This document shows, one piece after another, positions 56,150-64,000 of a stretch of 64,000 nt of DNA. Source of the DNA: Desulfopila aestuarii DSM 18488. GTDB taxonomy: Bacteria; Desulfobacterota; Desulfobulbia; Desulfobulbales; Desulfocapsaceae. The first letter of the stretch is position 1. Each line of letters starts with the position of its first letter. Made by a program: the position numbers and the translations under genes. Where the stretch lies: positions 248,001 to 312,000 of the forward strand of contig NZ_FRFE01000001.1 in assembly GCF_900143695.1 (NCBI RefSeq), read 5' to 3'. Under the pieces are notes generated by a model. It was not told where the DNA came from, searched no databases, and saw only the letters and a program-made list of their open reading frames with translations.

Positions 56150-57574
56150 ATGGAATTTGAAATAGTTATAGGACTGGAAATACACGCCCAGCTCAAAACC
56201 GAGTCGAAGATATTCTGTGGATGTTCAACGAAATTCGGTTCTCCACCCAATACCAATACCTGTCCGGTATGTCTTGGTCTGCCGGGTGTGCTACCAGTTT
56301 TGAACAAAAAGGTTGTAGAGTATTCGATAAAGATGGGGCTTGCCACCAACTCGACGATTAACCGCTTCAACCAGTTTGCCCGAAAAAACTATTTCTATCC
56401 CGATTTGCCAAAAGGTTATCAGACCTCGCAGTTTGACTTGCCGATAGTGGAGCATGGTGAAGTGGAGATCGAGGTGGATGGTACGACCAAGCGAATCGGT
56501 ATTACACGTATGCATATGGAAGAGGATGCAGGTAAGCTGATGCATGACGAACGGGACCCGGTATCCTATGTCGACCTCAATCGCACCGGTACACCGCTCC
56601 TTGAGATCGTTTCAGAGCCGGATATGCGCTCTCCCGAGGAGGCCTACGCATATCTGAAGAAAATCCACGCTATCCTCCGCTATCTCGATATATGTGACGG
56701 CAACATGCAGGAGGGGAGCTTTCGTTGCGACGCCAATATATCGCTCCGACCGTGGGGGCAGAAGGAGTTTGGCACCCGCACTGAGCTGAAGAACATGAAT
56801 TCGTTTAGAAATGTTCAGAACGCACTAGAGTATGAGGTGCGGCGCCAGCGTGATCTGCTCCTGGATGGCGAGAAGGTTGTGCAGGAAACCTTGCTGTGGA
56901 ACCCCGACACCAATCGAACGGAGTCGATGCGCGGTAAAGAAGATGCCCATGATTACCGGTATTTTCCCTGTCCAGATCTGGTACCGATAGAGATCAGCGA
57001 TGCATGGGTGGAAGAGATCAAGAAGACTCTTCCTGAATTGCCGGATGATCGAAAAGCCAGGTTTATCAGTCAGTATGAATTGCCCGACTACGATGCAGTT
57101 ATTCTCACCTCAGACCGTGAATTGGCCGATTACTTCGAATCGTCGCTTATCCCTGGTGCTACCCCCAAGAAGGTGTCCAACTGGATCATGACCGAGCTTT
57201 TGCGAGAGCTGAAGGGTGAATCCATCGAGACCTGCAAGGTGGCGCCCACGCAGCTTGGTGGTTTGATCGCCATGATTGACAAAGGTACAATCAGCGGCAA
57301 GATCGCCAAGACCGTCTTTTTCGAGATGATGGCAAGCGGCAAGGATCCGGAAGTCATCGTCAAGGAGAAGAACCTGGTTCAGGTTTCCGATGAAGGCGAG
57401 TTGATGGCTATTGTCGAGGAGATTGTGGCGGCAAACCCTGAGCAGGCAGAGGATTTTAGAAACGGCAAGACCAAGCTCATGGGGTACTTTGTTGGTCAGC
57501 TGATGCAGCGGACCAAAGGCAAGGCCAATCCAAAGCTGGCTAACGATCTCTTCAATAAGGCTTTGAACGGCTGA
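56150..57574 (+). CDS. gatB: Asp-tRNA(Asn)/Glu-tRNA(Gln) amidotransferase subunit B
   Basis: 474 residues. [19 protein letters not shown] at the N-terminus, [15 protein letters not shown], and a C-terminal YqeY-like tail domain. It activates the misacylated tRNA and uses ammonia from GatA. The cysteines (CGC and CPVC) are zinc ligands. Separate from gatCA, as in many bacteria. Followed by radC after 15 bases. Confidence 0.96.
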   Translation: MEFEIVIGLEIHAQLKTESKIFCGCSTKFGSPPNTNTCPVCLGLPGVLPVLNKKVVEYSIKMGLATNSTINRFNQFARKNYFYPDLPKGYQTSQFDLPIVEHGEVEIEVDGTTKRIGITRMHMEEDAGKLMHDERDPVSYVDLNRTGTPLLEIVSEPDMRSPEEAYAYLKKIHAILRYLDICDGNMQEGSFRCDANISLRPWGQKEFGTRTELKNMNSFRNVQNALEYEVRRQRDLLLDGEKVVQETLLWNPDTNRTESMRGKEDAHDYRYFPCPDLVPIEISDAWVEEIKKTLPELPDDRKARFISQYELPDYDAVILTSDRELADYFESSLIPGATPKKVSNWIMTELLRELKGESIETCKVAPTQLGGLIAMIDKGTISGKIAKTVFFEMMASGKDPEVIVKEKNLVQVSDEGELMAIVEEIVAANPEQAEDFRNGKTKLMGYFVGQLMQRTKGKANPKLANDLFNKALNG

Positions 57575-57589
57575 GATTGGCCCCTGGCA

Positions 57590-58327
57590 ATGGATAAGGA
57601 GCATTGGCAGCAGAAAGGGGAGGGGCATCGGGGACGCTTGCGTGACCGCTATCTTGAGCGCGGTATTGATGGTTTTTCCGATGCCGAAGTCCTGGAACTC
57701 TTGCTCTCGTTTGGTACCCCTCGGTCTGACACCAAGGAACCGGCACGGGACCTGCTGAACCGCTATGGTACACTTGCCGCGGTGCTGGAGGCTTCACCGG
57801 CCGGACTACAGGAGGTGAAAGGCGTCGGCCCCAAAAACAGTTTTGCCATCAGTTTTGTGCAGGCGGTGGCAGGCAGGTACTTACAGCAGCGTCTCACCGG
57901 TCGCCGCTATCTCCACAGTTCAAAAGATGTGCGGGAGTATCTCGAGCACTCTATGCGAGGACTTAAGCGCGAGGTGCTGACCGTTATCTATCTTGACTCG
58001 GCCCACGCCATTCTCGGTTCAGAGGTGGTGGCTGAGGGCACGATCAACGTCAACACCGTTTATCCGCGAGAGCTGGTCCAGCGCGCTATCAACAACCATG
58101 CGGCGGCTATCATCATGGCTCACAATCACCCCTCGGGGTCACTTCAACCCTCACCGCAGGATATCAGCCTGACCAAAAATATCTATTTCATCTGTTCTTT
58201 TCTCCAGATCCAGCTGCTTGATCATTTTATTATCGGCGATGGGGTCTACAGTTTTGCCGATGATGGTCTGATCGACGCTGTTGCCTCTGAATGTCTGAGT
58301 CTACGCGAGACGTTAAATCGCCGCTGA
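57590..58327 (+). CDS. radC: RadC-family JAB-domain protein
   Basis: 245 residues. Helix-hairpin-helix segment (EVKGVGPKNSFAI) and a C-terminal JAB/MPN metalloprotease-like domain with the metal motif HNHPSGSLQPSPQD. The role of RadC is unsettled; the old repair role has been questioned. Its stop overlaps the hemW start (TGATG). Confidence 0.92.
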   Translation: MDKEHWQQKGEGHRGRLRDRYLERGIDGFSDAEVLELLLSFGTPRSDTKEPARDLLNRYGTLAAVLEASPAGLQEVKGVGPKNSFAISFVQAVAGRYLQQRLTGRRYLHSSKDVREYLEHSMRGLKREVLTVIYLDSAHAILGSEVVAEGTINVNTVYPRELVQRAINNHAAAIIMAHNHPSGSLQPSPQDISLTKNIYFICSFLQIQLLDHFIIGDGVYSFADDGLIDAVASECLSLRETLNRR

Positions 58328-59460
58328 TGGTTTCTGCACTCTATATCCATATTCCGTTTTGCGTCAGTAAGTGTCGTTATTGTTCCTTTTCATCTTTTGC
58401 CGGTCTGAATGGATTGTACGACCGTTATCTGTTGAATGTTAAGAAGGAAATGGATCAGATTTCGGCCGGATGCTGCAAAAAGATGGAGCTCCAGACTGTG
58501 TTTTTAGGTGGTGGCACCCCGACCGTTCTCGATCCAGAACGGTTGGTCAACCTGCTTGATCATGCGGAAAAACTCTTTGGGTTCGCTTTTGATGCTGAAA
58601 TTTCCGTTGAGGCGAATCCTGGTACGGTGGATGGCCGTGCATTAGAGCTTTTGCGGCAGGGTGGTTTTGATCGACTGTCTCTTGGCGTCCAGTCTTTTTC
58701 CGCCGATGAACTGGCTATGTTGGGGCGATGCCATTCTCCCATGGAAGCTGACGCAGCTTTCAAGGCGGCGAGATCAGCCGGTTTTACCAACATCAGTCTT
58801 GATCTGATGTACGGGTTACCAGGCCAGACGATTGAGAGCTGGCGTACAACCCTTATCACAGCACTCACCCTTGAACCGGAGCATCTGTCGATGTACCAGC
58901 TGACGGTGGAGGAGGGCACTCCTTTTGGTGATCTCTTGGCCAGCGGGAAGTTGGAACTGCCGGATGAAGACACTGTCGTGGCTATGGATGAGCTCAATCT
59001 TGAGCTTTGCGGTGAGGCAGGCTTGGAAATGTACGAGATCTCAAATTTCTCTCGTCCCGGCTACCGATGCCGCCATAATATCAATTACTGGCAAAACAAT
59101 GAGTATCATGCGGCAGGAGCGGGGGCGGTCAGTTTTTCAAGCGGAGTCCGGGAGAAACGTTTTGATGACCCACGAGAATACTGCCGGAGGGTAGAGGCTG
59201 GCGATACTGTTATTACAGAACGCGAGGAATTGACCCTTGAGGCGTCATTTCGGGAAACGGTTGTCATGGGGCTCAGAATGATGGATGGCGTTGAAAGAGA
59301 GTGCCTTGTGGCGCGTTTCGGCCTGGATCCTGAACGGTACTATGGTGAAGTGCTCGAAAAACTGGTGGCACAGCAATTAGTGGAGCTGACACCAACACAT
59401 TTGAAAGTAACACCAGCCGGCCGGCTCTATTCAAATATCATTCTTGCCGAACTGGTGTAA
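58327..59460 (+). CDS. hemW: HemW-type radical SAM protein
   Basis: 377 residues. Cys12-x3-Cys16-x2-Cys19 (FCVSKCRYC) binds the radical SAM cluster, and FLGGGTPTVLD and LSLGVQSF are typical. HemW binds haem and is thought to be a haem chaperone, related to coproporphyrinogen dehydrogenase HemN but lacking its activity. The ATG at 58327 overlaps the radC stop; the frame runs back to 58291. Confidence 0.92.
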   Translation: MVSALYIHIPFCVSKCRYCSFSSFAGLNGLYDRYLLNVKKEMDQISAGCCKKMELQTVFLGGGTPTVLDPERLVNLLDHAEKLFGFAFDAEISVEANPGTVDGRALELLRQGGFDRLSLGVQSFSADELAMLGRCHSPMEADAAFKAARSAGFTNISLDLMYGLPGQTIESWRTTLITALTLEPEHLSMYQLTVEEGTPFGDLLASGKLELPDEDTVVAMDELNLELCGEAGLEMYEISNFSRPGYRCRHNINYWQNNEYHAAGAGAVSFSSGVREKRFDDPREYCRRVEAGDTVITEREELTLEASFRETVVMGLRMMDGVERECLVARFGLDPERYYGEVLEKLVAQQLVELTPTHLKVTPAGRLYSNIILAELV

Positions 59461-59469
59461 AAAAGGGAA

Positions 59470-59946
59470 TTACAACCCTTCCTTCCACAATTTGTAGGGG
59501 TTGCGTGCCAGGTTGGAGTTATAGAAGCGGGGATCATCGGTCACCTCTCGACCGATCCAGGGGGGCAGGGAGAATTGCTGCCCCGGGTGCTCGAGTTCTA
59601 TTTCTGCAAAAATTAACCCTTCATTTTCTCCTAAAAATTCATCAACTTCCCAGATAAAACCCTCGTATGGAATGACGTGACGCAGCTTTTCCACGATGGG
59701 TGAGGCGGAAAGTTTTTCCAGCATCTCGATGGCGTCACGAATGGGTATCGTATATTCATACTCCAGCCGTGAACCGTTTTCGTTTGGCCCCTTGATTGTG
59801 AGATATCCTTCTTCGCCGATGGTGCGTACCCGCACGGTTGCGTCCTTATTCTGATTGAGGTAGCCCTGGCGGTAATGTTTCCCTTTGGCCAGGCCGCGCC
59901 AACTCTCGTTTTTCATCAGAAATTTTCGTTCGATTTCAAGTGCCAT
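59470..59946 (-). CDS. CYTH-domain protein
   Basis: 158 residues. EIERKFLM at the N-terminus, then VRVRTIGEEGYLTIKGP and FAEIELEHP, the alternating acidic and basic strands of the CYTH triphosphate tunnel. Small bacterial members often hydrolyse inorganic triphosphate or nucleoside triphosphates, or are cyclases. Followed upstream by the EI24 gene with a 20-base gap. Confidence 0.9.
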   Translation of the reverse strand: MALEIERKFLMKNESWRGLAKGKHYRQGYLNQNKDATVRVRTIGEEGYLTIKGPNENGSRLEYEYTIPIRDAIEMLEKLSASPIVEKLRHVIPYEGFIWEVDEFLGENEGLIFAEIELEHPGQQFSLPPWIGREVTDDPRFYNSNLARNPYKLWKEGL

Positions 59947-59966
59947 GGTGGTGCCTCCAATCGATA

Positions 59967-60764
59967 TTAACGGGTTCTGCGGGCAACGCTTCTCTCGTTG
60001 AACAGTTCAATCGCGCTGAAATTCAAGGTTGAGTAGATGGTGAGCAGCGGAAAGAGCAGCGACATGAGAAAGACGTTCAACAAAGGGATCATGCTGATAA
60101 ACGCCGGCAAGAGTCCGATGCGCAGGGCTGTGCCGCCATGTTCGCGGAGCCAGCCTATTTTCCTGCCCAACGACCAGCGTCGACGTGATGATGGATAGTC
60201 GATGAACATCAGGGCCGAATAGAAGGCGTAAAGCAGAAAAACGACTCCCTGACCAAGACCAGGGATGAAATTGACCATCAGGGCGACAATGGTTACTAGA
60301 ACCCCGAAAAGGGCAATTTTGACGCCTTCAAGAACGTCTACGAGCATGCCCATGATGCTGAAGCTGTCATCGGAGTTGAAATCATTTCCCGCATGGAGCT
60401 TTTCAGCGGCAGTACTTAAAAAAACATAACCGGGTGAGGTGAGGCAGTAGGCCACCAGAAAGGCGAGATAAAAGGCCATGATTCTGGTAATGATGAAAAA
60501 GAGTATTTTGCCGGCCTTCCAACCCTGAAATTTGATCCAGCCCCAGATTGTTTCTGCTGATGGGGGATCCATCAGGAAACTCCCGGCGATCTTGTCGACA
60601 TGTTCAATACTCAGCTGATATCCGGCGGTGGTGAGACCAATGGTGGCAAGAAAAAGCAGAATAGACCAGCCAAGAATCCGCTTTTTACGAAACATGAAAC
60701 CAAGGCAGTAGCTAAGTGAGAACCATTCGGGTTGAAGAGGCGGTGGGGAAGTCTTCGGTGTCAT
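59967..60764 (-). CDS. EI24/CysZ-like membrane protein
   Basis: 265 residues with about four to six hydrophobic helices, matching the EI24 domain, which includes CysZ sulfate permeases. Helix positions near 35-55, 80-110, 145-185 and 215-245. No cys genes are adjacent. Since CysZ imports sulfate this could be a sulfate entry route, but other EI24 members have unknown roles. Leftward operon with the CYTH gene, divergent from radA. Confidence 0.78.
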   Translation of the reverse strand: MTPKTSPPPLQPEWFSLSYCLGFMFRKKRILGWSILLFLATIGLTTAGYQLSIEHVDKIAGSFLMDPPSAETIWGWIKFQGWKAGKILFFIITRIMAFYLAFLVAYCLTSPGYVFLSTAAEKLHAGNDFNSDDSFSIMGMLVDVLEGVKIALFGVLVTIVALMVNFIPGLGQGVVFLLYAFYSALMFIDYPSSRRRWSLGRKIGWLREHGGTALRIGLLPAFISMIPLLNVFLMSLLFPLLTIYSTLNFSAIELFNERSVARRTR

Positions 60765-60935
60765 TTGTTGTCGTGCTCAGACGAGGTAAAGAGGAATAAA
60801 GAAGGTCTATTGTATTTCATGAGCTATCACAGCTCTGTAAAACATAACTGATAATAGAGCGTTTTGACGTTCTGTAAAGAGGTTCGGGGGATTTTTCCCC
60901 CTTACGTACCCATAAGACGCAAATAACAAACTGTT

Positions 60936-62291
60936 ATGAACAAGCAAAAGAACAAGACCATTTACGTCTGCCAGCAATGCGGCTACAAGAGCAGGAAATG
61001 GCTGGGGCGCTGTACCGATTGCGGTGAGTGGGACAGCCTGGTGGAAGAGCTTGAGATGAAGGTTGGAACGGCGCTCACATCTGTGAATAAGCCGGTGCCG
61101 TTGCATCTGGCGCCGGACGGGGACGAGGAGCGCACCAGTACCGGCATGGCTGAACTTGATAGAGTGCTGGGCGGGGGCATTGTGCCTGGTTCGGTTACCC
61201 TGATTGGTGGTGAGCCGGGTATAGGTAAGTCGACCTTGCTGCTCCATTTGTTGGCAGAGTTTGCTGAGCAGGGCAAAACTGTGCTCTATGTTTCGGGTGA
61301 GGAGTCGGCGCGACAGATAAAACTCAGGGCCAAACGGTTGGAGGCCATTCAGCCAGGGGAGTTTCTTGCCACAGAAAATGCGGTGGAAAAGATTATTGCC
61401 ATGACCCGGGAAATGCGGCCGGATCTTCTGGCCGTCGACTCGATCCAGACCCTTACCTGTGCCGAGATCGCCTCCGCTCCCGGTTCTGTAACGCAGGTGC
61501 GCGAATCGGCCTATCGGCTTCTGGAGATGGCAAAAAGCGATGATGTGCCAGTGGTCATGGTGGGCCATGTCACCAAGGAAGGGGCCATTGCCGGCCCGAA
61601 AGTTCTGGAGCACATGGTGGACACTGTTCTTTATTTCGAAGGTGACCGGAGCCACGCTTTTCGCATCCTGCGCACGGTGAAGAACCGGTTCGGCTCGACC
61701 AATGAGATCGGGGTTTTTGAAATGAAGCAGGAGGGACTGGTTCAGGTCAGCAATCCTTCTGAAATATTCCTGGCCGAACGGCCCCTTGATGAACCGGGCT
61801 CCGTGGTGCTGCCCAGTGTCGAGGGCTCTCGACCAATCCTGGTGGAGGTACAGGCGCTGGTGAGCCCGACCAATCTTGGTACCGCTCGTCGAACAGCCAT
61901 CGGTGCCGATCAGCAGCGTCTCTCCCTGCTCTGTGCGGTGCTGGAAAAGAAAGGTGGTATGGATCTCTATGGGCATGACATTTTTTTAAACATCGCCGGT
62001 GGAATGCGGATCGATGAACCAGCCCTTGATCTGGGGGTCATCTGTGCCCTGGCCTCAAGCCTTCTTGAGCGCTCCATTCCCTCCACTACCGTGGTATGCG
62101 GCGAGGTGGGGCTGGCGGGTGAGGTGCGGGCCGTTGGGCAGGTGGATATCCGGGTTCGGGAGGCTGAGCGGCTTGGTTTTACAAGGTTTATCATGCCGCG
62201 TTCAAACCGCGAGCGTTTGAGCCGGCAGGGCGAGATTGAGTGTATAGGGGTAGCAAGCCTGTCAGAGTTGTTGGAGGTCGTTTTCGGCTAA
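60936..62291 (+). CDS. radA: DNA repair protein RadA (Sms)
   Basis: 451 residues. Zinc finger CQQCGYKSRKWLGRCTDC at 12-29, RecA-like core with Walker A GGEPGIGKST, the RadA motif KNRFG, and a C-terminal Lon-like domain. It drives branch migration of recombination intermediates. A long open frame on the opposite strand (60807-61976) is a codon-bias shadow. Confidence 0.96.
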   Translation: MNKQKNKTIYVCQQCGYKSRKWLGRCTDCGEWDSLVEELEMKVGTALTSVNKPVPLHLAPDGDEERTSTGMAELDRVLGGGIVPGSVTLIGGEPGIGKSTLLLHLLAEFAEQGKTVLYVSGEESARQIKLRAKRLEAIQPGEFLATENAVEKIIAMTREMRPDLLAVDSIQTLTCAEIASAPGSVTQVRESAYRLLEMAKSDDVPVVMVGHVTKEGAIAGPKVLEHMVDTVLYFEGDRSHAFRILRTVKNRFGSTNEIGVFEMKQEGLVQVSNPSEIFLAERPLDEPGSVVLPSVEGSRPILVEVQALVSPTNLGTARRTAIGADQQRLSLLCAVLEKKGGMDLYGHDIFLNIAGGMRIDEPALDLGVICALASSLLERSIPSTTVVCGEVGLAGEVRAVGQVDIRVREAERLGFTRFIMPRSNRERLSRQGEIECIGVASLSELLEVVFG

Positions 62292-62310
62292 CGGTGAAAA
62301 GAGACCGTTA
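62289..62310. terminator. weak hairpin after radA
   Basis: TAACGGT (62289-62295) pairs with ACCGTTA (62304-62310) around the radA stop. A 7-base stem with no T run, so weak. Confidence 0.3.
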
Positions 62311-62456
62311 TAGAGCAAGCAGCCATGCATCTGATTTCACGGTCGTATTGCAAAACCCGCACTGGCGGCGTATAGTGCCTTAATAGTGGTATAACAAGAG
62401 AGCAGTTTCCTTTTGGTGCTGTATTCTATTTTCTGGTCAACATGGAGGGAAAAAGT

Positions 62457-62570
62457 ATGTCCGACAATCATCATCATGAGCATCATGAAGACCCCACTGT
62501 CTGTTACCGGGTTGCCCTTGTTTTTGTGGCGGTGATCGCCGTTATCGCCATAATCGGGGTTTTCAACTGA
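62457..62570 (+). CDS. 37-residue His-rich single-span membrane peptide
   Basis: ATG at 62457, TGA at 62568-62570. The product starts MSDNHHHEHHEDP and ends in one hydrophobic helix (about residues 18-36). GGAGGG lies 7 bases upstream, which is strong support. The His-rich head on the cytoplasmic side could bind metal. No family recognised, and no partner is obvious; radA is 166 bases upstream. Confidence 0.65.
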   Translation: MSDNHHHEHHEDPTVCYRVALVFVAVIAVIAIIGVFN

Positions 62571-62670
62571 CCAACAAGCTGAATTGTAAACGCTGAATAT
62601 CGGTGACTTGGCGAATAACATGAACAGCCTGAGAGTTCTATGACAGGCAGTATACTAGAAAAGAGCGTAG

Positions 62671-63924
62671 ATGGTCAGAGACCAGGAACAGGACGGACCT
62701 GAACGGGAAGTCGTTATTCTCATGAGCGACATGGTGGGCTATTCCCAGGTGACAGCCCATATGCGCCCAGATGAGGTGCGCGATTTCATTATCCATTACC
62801 ATCAGGTTATTTATCAGCTTGTCGGGCAGCCCGAGGCTGAGCCGGTGGAGATTGAACCGCTGGCCGGTGACGGCGCCCTTATGGTCTTTGAGCGACTGCC
62901 GGGAGAGGAACGTGCCGAAGTCTGCACCCGAGCCCTGAGAGCGGCATTACGGGTGGCACATGCTGTTGCCGAGGGAAAACTGCAAGCGACCCGAATGGGG
63001 CTCTATCTTGGAGATATTATCGAGGCCAGTCTGGGGGCGCGAAAGGTAAAGTTTGGCTCGAGCTTTGCGGTGGCAACCCGTCTTGAGGAGTTATGCGATT
63101 ATTTCGGCACCTGTCTGCTCATGGACCGGGAGGTGGCAGAAAACCAGAGCGGTGATGATCGTTACCTGGTCAGTGTGGGCAAGGTGATGCTGAAAAGTTT
63201 TTCACATCCTGTCCATGTCTACAGCGTCTATGAGCCGGGACTGCAGAATCTGCCCCATGATGTGGATACAGAGTTGCTGAACAGGTATGTCCAGCTTCGC
63301 AACGAGGCAATGCTCCTGTTCTGTGGCAATTCGCCTCTTGGTATAACGCCCAACTTTCCCAAGGTGCGGGAGATGCTGGCAGAGGCCCAAGAGCTTTTTG
63401 TGGAGATGACAGGCCGGGAGGATAAATCGAGTGACCGGATTCTCGAATACATCCGCGAAACTCCGCTACCAGATGAACAGTTCTTTACCAACGGTATGAC
63501 CCTTTCAGAGAAAAAGCGGGATACCCTTGGCTCCAAGTTATTTCATCTGTCAAGCGAGCTGTTGAAGGCCATGAACCATGAGTTCTACCATGCTTTGGTG
63601 GTGGATACCGGTTGGGAGAAGCATTTCAAGCTGGAGTGGCGCAAAAAAGGCGAGCACATCATTACCATCCATGACTTGCCGGACGGCGTATATTTTATCG
63701 ATCGGGGCGAGGTGGTTACCTTGAATGAGGACGGCGAGGAGATTGCCATTCTCTCCGCCGGTACAATCTTTGGTGAGATGGCGTATTTCAGTGAAGAAAA
63801 ACGGCGAACAGCCACAGTCGTTGCCAAAACCGATGTGGTCATTCGCCGTATCACAAGTGAAGATTTTCAAAAACTTCCCGTTATAATGAAGATATTTGAG
63901 CGGATCGCCATGGCGCGCCGCTGA
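62671..63924 (+). CDS. class III cyclase-like protein with cyclic-nucleotide-binding domain
   Basis: 417 residues. N-terminal class III nucleotide cyclase homology: ILMSDMVGYSQ (first metal Asp) and LAGDGALMVFE (second). The conserved Asn of the V-N-x-A-x-R-L motif is replaced by Ala (FAVATRLE), so catalysis is doubtful. The C-terminal domain has a cyclic-nucleotide cassette: FGEMAYFSEEKRRTATVVA. It may bind cAMP or cGMP and act as a sensor or a regulator. A short RBS-like AAGAG precedes the ATG. No effector is adjacent. Confidence 0.8.
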   Translation: MVRDQEQDGPEREVVILMSDMVGYSQVTAHMRPDEVRDFIIHYHQVIYQLVGQPEAEPVEIEPLAGDGALMVFERLPGEERAEVCTRALRAALRVAHAVAEGKLQATRMGLYLGDIIEASLGARKVKFGSSFAVATRLEELCDYFGTCLLMDREVAENQSGDDRYLVSVGKVMLKSFSHPVHVYSVYEPGLQNLPHDVDTELLNRYVQLRNEAMLLFCGNSPLGITPNFPKVREMLAEAQELFVEMTGREDKSSDRILEYIRETPLPDEQFFTNGMTLSEKKRDTLGSKLFHLSSELLKAMNHEFYHALVVDTGWEKHFKLEWRKKGEHIITIHDLPDGVYFIDRGEVVTLNEDGEEIAILSAGTIFGEMAYFSEEKRRTATVVAKTDVVIRRITSEDFQKLPVIMKIFERIAMARR

Positions 63925-64000
63925 GTATCCACAAGGGTTTGCAGATACCCAGCATTATCTTTTTCTCTACACTTATTTCGCGATCAGCACCACATATTGA

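Noticed and set aside
60807-61976. 389-codon frame opposite radA
   Set aside because: It lies antisense to an undoubted gene and is His- and Arg-rich in the way produced by codon bias of the other strand.

Overview
The window looks like the replication-origin region of a Gram-negative, anaerobic, sulfur-metabolising bacterium, most likely a Desulfobacterota member of the Desulfobulbales type. This is inferred from gene content: a carboxyspermidine-type polyamine pathway, lipopolysaccharide genes (kdsA, kdsC, lptC), a Pal lipoprotein, a YeeE/YedE-TusA-DsrE sulfur cluster, QueH, a short RdgC-like protein, and abundant phosphorelay and HD-GYP signalling. No phage, insertion sequence or CRISPR array was seen. 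Nearly all the DNA is ordinary chromosomal coding sequence.

Layout. 0-5.5 kb: start of a leftward gene, a LysW-like zinc ribbon, then a polyamine operon (speA, carboxyspermidine dehydrogenase, decarboxylase). 5.5-11.3 kb: FabI-like reductase, a lone HyuA-type protein, a coiled-coil lipoprotein, two small cysteine-motif proteins and periplasmic MsrAB. 11.4-16 kb: pyrG-kdsA-kdsC-lptC, ending tail-to-tail in trmO. 16-27.3 kb: a glycosyltransferase-like protein, a 1731-residue kinase/ATPase/GAF/histidine kinase, an OleA-like thiolase operon with an AMMECR1 protein, and a soluble hybrid kinase with a separate Hpt protein. 27.3-34.3 kb: rlmKL, pal, cmk, gatA, gatC and an HD-GYP response regulator. 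34.4-37.3 kb: divergent sulfur-trafficking cluster.

38.5-39.3 kb is a gene-free AT-rich stretch with clustered DnaA-box-like sites, followed by dnaN-gyrB-gyrA-gpsA. dnaA is absent from the window. The plus strand is C-richer on the left and G-richer on the right in the rows spot-checked, which fits an origin here. To the right are rdgB-queH-NifA-like regulator, two tRNA-Ser genes, parAB, and nadB bracketed by two exact parS sites, the second sitting inside nadB's terminator hairpin. Then come tRNA-Glu and tRNA-Lys, an RdgC-like pair, gatB, radC, hemW, a CYTH protein, an EI24 membrane protein, radA, a 37-residue His-rich membrane peptide, and a cyclase-like/cyclic-nucleotide-binding protein.

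The most unusual points are the parS-terminator fusion, the dnaA-less origin, the sulfur cluster with its unannotated 57-residue last gene, the degenerate kinase domain of the giant sensor protein, the orphan OleA-like operon, and a possible structured RNA between nadB and the tRNA pair. Start sites were often moved inward from the longest possible reading frame where a Shine-Dalgarno sequence or family length supported it.
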